From positions 718,501-782,500 of the forward strand of contig JAIGNY010000597.1 of the NCBI GenBank assembly GCA_020152595.1: DNA of 64,000 nucleotides, written 5' to 3'. A program made the translations under genes and the position numbers. Each line of letters starts with the position of its first letter. Position 1 is the stretch's first letter. The notes under the pieces are model-generated. The model ran no database searches. It saw only the letters and a program-made list of their open reading frames with translations, and had not been told where the DNA came from. Positions 13,101 through 22,100 of the stretch are shown in pieces. This DNA comes from Chiridota heheva (lineage: Eukaryota; Echinodermata; Holothuroidea; Apodida; Chiridotidae).

Positions 13101-16100
13101 AAAGTGCCTGGTCCTACAACATAACTTTTTGGCAATCCAATGTCAAGAACAGCAGGTACTGAAGTGGCATCATTTATGCAAACTATTTAGCTTCTACTGG
13201 ACAGATATGATTGGAACCAATTCTCTCCCATATTGTTCCTTTTAATGTCCACTTTAGATTAACTTGCTTGACTATTGAGCTACTCCATAATGGAACATGA
13301 TGTTGCAAAAAAAAAAAACCTTTTCAAAGCACATGAAACTTGCTGCAATAGCAAACTTGTGTTTTGTCATTTACCTACAGTATATCTGATATGAATTATT
13401 GTATGTCCTAATTTCCCCCCGTAGGAATCTGATGAAGATGAACCACCTTTGAAAAAGTCAGCAGATGCGGAAATCCCTGAAGAGGAGGAAACAAAAAGGT
13501 AAGTCTTTGAAATATCAGCATGATCTTTACCAAATCATGAATTCATAAAACGTTTGACAATCTTGCATTTCATTGATGGATATATTTTAGAGATGTATTA
13601 TTTGTGCCACTTCTTCATAATCACATGGTAGATATTAAACAGTGACTGCTGGGATACAACAATACCCTGGCAAACTAAAGGTCTGAGCTTCAATCCCCCA
13701 GTGGGTCTTTATTTACCATTGCATTACAACTGCTGTATCAAATGACCCCTTGTACATATCTCTCTCTCTCGTTCTCTCCCTTTCTCCGAAATTAATGTAA
13801 AATTACTAATCTACCTACCTACCATCATAGGACACTTACCCCCTCCCCCTCCCAAAAAAATAATTGATAATCATTGATTTTTTTTGTATTGAATTGTATG
13901 TAGAATTAAAGAGATGTTCAATTGTTTCAATTGAGCAAATAACTAGTCTCTTAACCCTTACTCTACCACGCGGCGATACTATCGCCGATTTCAAACCACC
14001 TTTTTCTAAAAATAAAATCGGGACTTTACCACAGTCCTATACGAGTGATCTTGGTATCATTTTAAAGTACTCGGATAGTTCTTTCATAAAATGAAACTTT
14101 TTTTTAGGGGTTATATTACATAATTTTTAGAAAAATGACATCAAAAAATGGTAAAAATCAATAATTGCTAATAAAATTGCATTTTTTTTTTTTTTTTAAT
14201 CTTACGATAATTTCAAGATTACGTTTTTGCTTCAAAATTAAACACGAAAGTCCTAAGAAATTATAGTATTGGTTTCTGGTATAATTTTTATAATCCCTAC
14301 GTCCAATCTTTTGTTCTAGTGAAATTTCTGCAAAATTTCATGAATTTCTGCCATTTTTGGCCGGTTTTGTTCAAAAAATCGTGAAACCCAAACCTCACAA
14401 CACGCATGCTTGGTTGAACCACCGTTCGAAAGCGCTTGAAATTTCCTTTCATTTGACATATAAATAAAGGCATAAAGGCTCTATTTAGAACCTATTCTAT
14501 AAGAACAAAATTACAGCCACCCAATTTCAACGACCACGTAGCGCAGGGGAAAAGTCCGCGACTAGCGTGCGAGCGCTCCGGGTTCGAGTCTCGACGTGAC
14601 CACTGCGTAAATATTTTTCTGCTGCAGCTTTCAGGGGACGTTTGACTTTTATCATTTTTGATGATAAAAGCTTACCCTTTCTTTCTAAAAAATGTAGGTT
14701 AGTATCATTAGAAAGGAAATTTCAAAGTAAATCTAAATATGTAACACAAATCTCTGTTTTCAATACTGACAAGAAGTAATACTTCTGCAAAGATTGACCA
14801 TTTGTTGACCAAATTTAGCCAAAAATTGCTTAATTTGCATAATTCTGTCTAATATTTCCTAAATTGGTTTTAATTACTCAAAAGCTAAATAACTTAGCAT
14901 CTATTCCAACCAAACTTGTAACGAAAGAAAATGAAAGGAAAGTTGTCAAAAATGCATAGAAAAAAAAAGTTACAAAAATTGGGGTCACTATTTCTAAAGC
15001 CCTGGTAGAGTAAGGGTTAATATCATTTCACACTTTAATGAAAGCTACAATTTTGAGCAAAAAAGATCAAAAAATGGATAATATTGCCAATATGGTAGTA
15101 CCATTATAACAATGAGTTGAATAAATACAACATGTATACTTACATCTATGCATTTACATACATAATAAAATCAAAGTAAATGGATGCAGTTTTGCTCTCT
15201 TCTTTGGCAAAATGAAATACTACTGCTGCTGATATTGGAACTTCAATTTCAAAATTAAATGATCTAAATTGTAGGAGATATTGAGATGCATAAAATGTTA
15301 AAGAACACCATCCCTTGTATACTATATTGGCTGTAATTTACCATCTTAATTTATAAAGAATACCTAAGAAATACCCAAATAACAATTATCTTAGGCAACA
15401 AGTGTGAAAAACAGTGTGTATGCTACAAAATCCCTAAATGGAGTATATGCAAGATGATATAAATCTATGCAAGATATTATAAATGATATGCAGCAAAATT
15501 ATAAACGTTTTTCTTTAAGATACACCTCTTTTTTTTAATACCACCTGTGAGCTGTTTTACAGAAGTGATCTACAGCAGCTTTGAAATCAAAAGTCACACA
15601 TAGCCAAACAAATGTAACGCAACTTCTCTCCTATCTTTAACCTCGAACAAAATTGTTACTGCTCGAGCGCAATGCTAAAGCCCGCCCTATATTTCCCATG
15701 TTTGGCATTGCTACAAAACTTGTTTTCACCAATCATAAATCAGCTGTCAGATCCCCACATATAAACATCGCAAAGCATATCACATCAGATTATTGGTTAT
15801 ATGCTGATGTAACATAGCACTACCATGCATAGGGACAGACTTTCGTTAGGAAAATATTTTAACCTGCTGCTGTTTAAAATTACTGTACTTATATCCAGAA
15901 AATTTTCCCTTATTTAAGCGTTATTCCATATAAAGCAATTTATTTGTCAGTTCCTAGAAGCATAAACCACAAAGATTGGCTTTGCTCTTATTTTTGTTTG
16001 ATTCAAATCTATCATCCGACCACAGAGGTGACATAACTCTGTTATCACTCTGTTCTGTATTGTCAGACTGAGCATAACATTAACACGACGTCAGCGTACA

Positions 16101-19100
16101 AATGATTACCTGGCCTCAATACACGTGGCGCTAGGCAAATGCTACATGTTTGATATAGCGTAGCATTGTGTAATGATAAGACCTCGGCAAAAACTTTCAG
16201 TAGTTAGAGAAAAAAAACCGTTACTCATTATCATTTATGGATTATGATATGTGCGATAAACAAAAGCTTCTGATTTACAAAGTTTCAGTTGATTGTTTTG
16301 GTTCGAACTTTCAAGATTACAATGTTTTATTTCAATCTTTAAAAATTTATTTTTGTTTAGGCCTATTTGTTTATGGAAATTGTTGAACTATTCATTTGCA
16401 AGGTGTATTTTTTTTTTCTCTGACAAATTTGGTGGTGGTAATGCGGCCGATAAGGAGTGGTTTGGACAAGGGGTGGAAGAGAAAGCTCATTCATGTAGGC
16501 CTATTTTTTTTACATTTCATAAGTAAATTCCTTTCTGATGAGAGAATATTAAATCTAAACCCATGGTAGACCAATGTACCTAATCCAACCATGGACATAC
16601 ACCTTACAGACAGGCCTGCACATAGATTATATCTCTAGGGGCTATACCCTTGATTGCGTTCATTTCCACACTAGTTTTATAGAAGGTAATTGGCAGTAGC
16701 GCATAAATTAAAATTACTGAAAAAATAATCTTAACATCAATCAAAATTATTAATTAAAAAACCAAGCCAGTTTACACATCACCATTTAAATGTATAGATT
16801 AGATTAGGCTGTGTCAGTATTGGGGCCGCACAGAGTGTACAAAGAAAAATCGCATTCGCACAAAAGTTTATGTTGCAATGTTTTATCATCTTTATCTAGG
16901 CCTTTCTCCACTCATCACAAAACCCAAACCCACCCTAACCTCTTTATCAATCTCCACAACCAAATCAAGGACCAACTCTCAAACTACACCTCCATGTATA
17001 CTAGAGCTGTGACCGTTTAGCGTGTACTCGCTACACGCTCGCAAATCTTGTAAACGTTTACTAAATACTTCATTGCGAGTAATCGTTTTTCATACATTAT
17101 AGGCCTAGTGTCTTGCCGTTGAAAATCAATATTCATGATTCAAATCAAAAATCAAAAATTCAATCAATGATTTTTTACAAACTGTAAACCCAATTAGCAT
17201 AATCTTTTTTAAATGTGCGAATCACAAATGCGCAGTAATCACCAATGAATGGGGATATTTTGCACTTTGATTTCGCCGAAAACTGAGTAATCTAACTTGT
17301 AAAATGCACCGCGAATGTGCAGCAGTAAACAGCGAAACTAACAATAGGCCTAACGTTAGGCCATAAGGCTTCAAATCCCACGCAATCAAGGCCGGTTTCA
17401 TCAACCAAAAAACACTTGAATCGTGACAATCAGTACATTTACATATAAATATACCTAATGAGTCAAATAAATTTTGCAAGAAAGAAAAAAAATTGCATAA
17501 TAAATAAACAGAAAAAGGTTTTAACAAAGCTGAAATTCTGCATGCTTCGCTAAGGCGGCGGCCATTTTTTCGAGAGGACTAATATTTCAGAACTTCCTGG
17601 GAATGGTGGCGTAGTTTTGAAATGTTTTACGGCGAGGTATATCATAGGCCTCAGTATGCAAGATTTTCACAGAACTTTGAAAGCCGTAGCGAATAGGACA
17701 AACAAGTTACGCGATGTTGAGTTTAAATGACATTGAAAGGAAGTTATCTGTTCTTTCTAAACTGAATTTCCATGCATATTTTCCATAAAAATGATGATTT
17801 GTACTGTAGAAGTAAACTTTTTACGATTTGGAAAGCAAAACTCAGCGTCTATTTGGGCAATGCAGTCAAAACTTTTGCCATACTAGTTGCGCGATTTTTT
17901 TACTTCGCCTTGTAGTTTTGGAGCAATTTTGGTGTTTTTCTGAAAATTACGGTACTAAACTCGTGTACACGATACACGCTCGCTTTTTTTGGCGTGTACA
18001 CGTTTACTAAAATCCCTAAACGTTCACAGCTCTAATGTATACTGATGGCTCCAAGGAAGGCAACAAGACAGCTGCTGCTGCTGTCAAGCAAAACATTACA
18101 TCACCCTCAGTAGCAGGCTTCCCGAGGCCAAGGCCATCCTCCTTGCCCTAAACTTTATTAAGTACTCTCCGCTCAGCCACTTTGCTGTTTTCTCTGACTC
18201 CAAGGCTGTTCTTCTGTACTCAATCTTAAATGGGATAACTCCACATCCCATCTCTTCCTCTAGAAACTCCTTTTGCCCACCCTTTGCAGGAAAAGTATTC
18301 TTTTCTTCTGGATACCCAGCCATGTTGGCATCTCTAGCAATGACAGGGGTGATGCAGCCTCTAAGCTTGCCCTCAACCTCCCCCTACCCCATTTCTCAAA
18401 TTCCTTTCTGACATTAAACCGCTTATCGCTTCCCTTGTTCGTGACTGCTGGCAAACCTCATGGGACTCCCAAATTGATAATAAACTCCACGTCATCCAGC
18501 CCACCATTCCGATCAAACCCACCATCCACAACCTCTCGTGTCGACAACGTTCATATTACCTGTCTTAGAATAGGTCACACCCACCTCACTCACTCACACC
18601 TCCTTATTGGCTCCCCCCAATCCCTCTGCATCAATTGCCATTGCACCCTCACAGTCCATCACGTTCTCCTTGCTTGTCTGTACAACCTTCCCAGAGCTTC
18701 CCTCTTTCCTCACAACTCAATTGCCAAGTTCTTCCAGAAAAACCCTCTGGATAAAATGATCTCCTTTTTTCATCATACTTCCCTCTGCAACCATATTTAG
18801 TCCTCCTCTTCCACCCCCCCCCCCCCTCCACCCCTCCCCTCCACCCCTCCCCTCCACCCCTCCCCTCCACCCCTCCCCTCCACCCCTCCCCCTCCACCCC
18901 CCCTCCACCCCTATCCCTTCCTCCTCTCTCTTTTTTTTACCCTTGCAGCTTCTCTCTCGATCCCAGCTTTCTGACTTATAGTTCTTGCATTTCTGTCAAT
19001 CTCCCCTGTTTCTTTCTTGCCTCTAGAATGATCTAACCTCTCAGGCACAATTTGACTTTTATTGTTGTGGTGCCGTTAAGCCCTCATCAAACAAACAAAC

Positions 19101-22100
19101 AATATAGGCCTTTGTTTACAGCCAGGGGCGTAATTCTCATCCGGAAAGTGTGGGGAGGGGGGGGGAGGGGAACATGGCCTCTTATCTAAAAGCAGAGAGG
19201 CAAATTTTTCAAAATGTACTATTTTTTAAAATTCTACACAAAAGTGGGGTAGAAGGTCCCCTTTGCCCCCACTCCAACTGGAATTACGGCTGGTTTCAAT
19301 TTGATTAGGTAATAACAAAATCTTTTTACCGTTCCAAAAAAATTGTTGATTGTTCTTCTCTTCATCCTGCAAGCATCTTCGTATCACACAATTACATCAG
19401 AATATTTCAAAAATGGACTAAAAATCATTTGGTAATAAGCTGAAGGCCAGGGGGTACAATTGTTTATTAATTGTTTATTAATGGTACAATCAGACAATGG
19501 GCTTGTGTCTGATGATATGATAGGTACTTGTTGCGGTGGCTATCTGATGACAGTGAACACTTTGATGAATTTCACCAGGGATTGTTTCTGAAAAATTATT
19601 TGTATGGTAAGCTTCACAATTTGGTTATTCATTGAGGTGTTTAGAGGAGGTACTTTTAACCAAAGAGCTTCCACACAAAAAAGAAAAAGAAAAAAGTGCA
19701 AAAAAGTGTGGAAGTTCTTTGTTTCAATCAAGTTTTTGAGACCGCAAACTCCTAGATAAGCCATCTCGATTTCATCGACCGTAGTATGTTGTGCTTCACA
19801 TATTCACAACGTACACACAAGGTATGACAAAATGTAAACAATACGACAGTACTTTTGAGACGAGGCAGTCACGCAGGCAAAGTGCATTTTTTGAAAGGAG
19901 GATCGGAAGTAGGCCTAGGCCTATCTGATGTTTTATGCATGCTGCGATCGCGGTTGTGATATACAGTATAAACAAAAATATTACGCCATGGATAATGGAA
20001 TTATTTAGAAAATTATTACTTTTTTGCTTGAATGAAAATTGTAAATTGTATGTCTCTTGGAATGGAAATCTCTTTTCAGTCAAGCAAAAGGGAGAAATGT
20101 ACAGCACGGCTTATGTATTAGTCCTCAAGCCGTGTGTGCATTTCCGGCTGTGATTTTGAGAAAATGGCCATGCAAAAGACGGTTGCATGGCTCGCTAGAT
20201 AAACCCTTGCCCCAATCATATTTTTCCCCTCCCAACTAAAATCTTTTACAGCCACCAGTCAACCTACCATCAACATTCAAAGCAAGTCAATTGATTACTT
20301 GGTGCAGAATTACCCTTTGTTTCTTTCAAAGTCATGACTGTCATATGAGAGACTTTATTCTGTGGCTGTCAAGACATGGACTTACTGCTTGAAATAAACT
20401 TCTCCTGTTACAAATCAATTGCAATATTTTGCAACAAAAGGAAAATATTTTCTGTATTTTGTATTTAACTAGTAATTACCTGTGTTCCATTTTACTAAAC
20501 AGGAAAGAGCCAGCATTCAAGAACTATGTCCCTGGAGATGATAAATTAAAGGAAAAAGTTCAACCCAAAGCAGGGATAGTGTCAGGTTTGTGGCTCTTGT
20601 TTTGTTCACAAAATCATTGTTGAGAATCATTGCCGGGTATATAACCTGCATTGTAGCAGGTATAAGTGAAAACCATTGTTGCAGTATGTGGTACAAAATA
20701 GCCAAATTGTTTGTATCAGTTCTCAGATGAGCTCTTGCAGCAGGATACATATCTGATCTGGAGTACACCCACATCCTGGCAACATTTGGCCAAGTATATA
20801 TGGTGATGAAAACTATTAAAGTTTATAACCAGAACTAGGTGGGTGGCAAGAAGGACGCTTTCAACGTCAATCACGATCTCTTGGCATATCCTTCAGTGAC
20901 CTTTTTTAGAAAGGGGATTAGCCAAAACAAGCTTCAGTTATTGTAATTGTACTAGCCCATATGTAAAATTGTACTAGCTCGTATGTAAAATTGTACAAGC
21001 CCGTATGTTAGTAAAATTGTACAAGCCTGTATGTAAAATTGTACTAGACCGTATGTAAAATTGTACTAGCCCGTATGTAAAATTGTACTAGCCCGTATGT
21101 AAAATTGTACTAGCCCGTATATAGAATTGTACTAGCCCGTATGTAAAATTGCACTAGCCCGTATGTAAAATTGTACTAGCCCGTATGTAAAATTGTACTA
21201 GCCGGTATGTAAAATTGTACTAGCCCGTATGTAAAATTGTACTAGCCCGTATGTAAAATCGTACTAGCATGTATGTAAAATCAAACTAGCTTGAATGTAA
21301 AACTGTACTAGCCTGTATGTAAAACTGTACTAGCCTGTATGTAAAACTACTAGCCCGTATGTAAAATCAAACTAGCCCGTATGTAAAATCAAACTAGCCT
21401 GTATGTAAAATCAAACTAGCCCATATGTAAAATCAACAATATATTTTCTTTTACAGTTGAGGAACATATAAAGGACCAGCTAGAAGCATCAAAACCCCAA
21501 CCTGTAGTTGAAGAAGTCGATCTTAATAACCTGGCCCCAAGAAAACCAGATTGGTACAGTTAACCTTTTCATTCTTTCCAGCACTTTTCGTTTTAATTGA
21601 ACTTAATAAAGAGAGTAGCATGCCGGTTATTAGGAAGTTTTGAAGGTCTGTGGTTTATGGTCTAAATACCTTTGTAGGGAAAACTTCACGTTCTTAAAAC
21701 AAGAGCTTTTTAGTTTTGAGAAAATGACTTTTGAGCTATAGCCGATAAAAGTTTGAAGATTTTCTGATCTGTTATTTCTGATAGTTAAATTTTGATATTA
21801 ATTTTATTACATTCTAAAATAGTATTAAATTGTGAGCAAAGTGATTTTTACCTTTTGAAAATAGTGTTATCAGTTTTTGAGTTACACATGCCTTGATTTA
21901 ACTTATTTTTATGCAACATTTATGATGTACGAAACAAAGGCTATGAAATTTCAATTATTGAATTTGATGAGAACAACCTTCCAGTTATATCTTGATTGAA
22001 AACTTGGTTAAGGTTTGCGGATGTGATGCTAAATTGCTTTAATATCTATCAAAAACCATGACTGTTAAAGATTGATCTTTTTACAGCTTTTTTTTTAATT

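Larger units (their letters stand above)
4163..13424 (+). other. CCDC12 intron 1 (repeat-rich)
   Basis: Large intron holding a LINE tail, two copies of a dispersed repeat, a higher-order satellite and a short minisatellite, listed separately. 5766-7564 and 10990-13424 otherwise show no coding signal. Around 12840-12925 a stretch with (CAAA)n followed by ACTTCATTGGCGAAGGTAAT resembles 3' tails of non-LTR retroelements seen in marine invertebrates; this is an impression, not an alignment. Confidence 0.7.
16895..19111 (+). mobile_element. RNase H-bearing LINE (I/Jockey-like), 3' part, split by a hAT insertion
   Basis: Two parts, 16895-17001 and 18043-19111, are one element interrupted by the hAT insert. 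Across the junction the reading is YTSMYTDGSKEGNKTAAAAV, the start of an RNase H domain (YTDGSK). Downstream come FFWIPSHVGISSNDRGDAAS, LRIGHTHLTHSHLL and the C..C...LTVHHVLLAC motif typical of LINE C-termini. The RNase H region is shifted between frames, so the copy is dead. The 3' UTR ends GTTGTGGTGCCGTTAAGCCC then (CAAA)n. The rest of the polymerase is missing by 5' truncation. Confidence 0.88.
13499..20502 (+). other. CCDC12 intron 2
   Basis: About 7 kb holding the TTAA-flanked element, the LINE and the nested hAT element listed separately. 15021-16890 and 19300-20500 show no coding exon that I can support; open frames there are short and lack recognisable motifs. Confidence 0.7.

Noticed and set aside
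18649-18908. Gly/Trp/Glu-rich - strand frames
   Set aside because: Antisense translation of the C-rich microsatellite in the LINE 3' UTR.
20945-21440. CRISPR-like array of 22-bp repeats
   Set aside because: Units abut with no spacers; a eukaryotic intronic minisatellite. The same applies to the 59.7-kb and 62.6-63.7-kb arrays.
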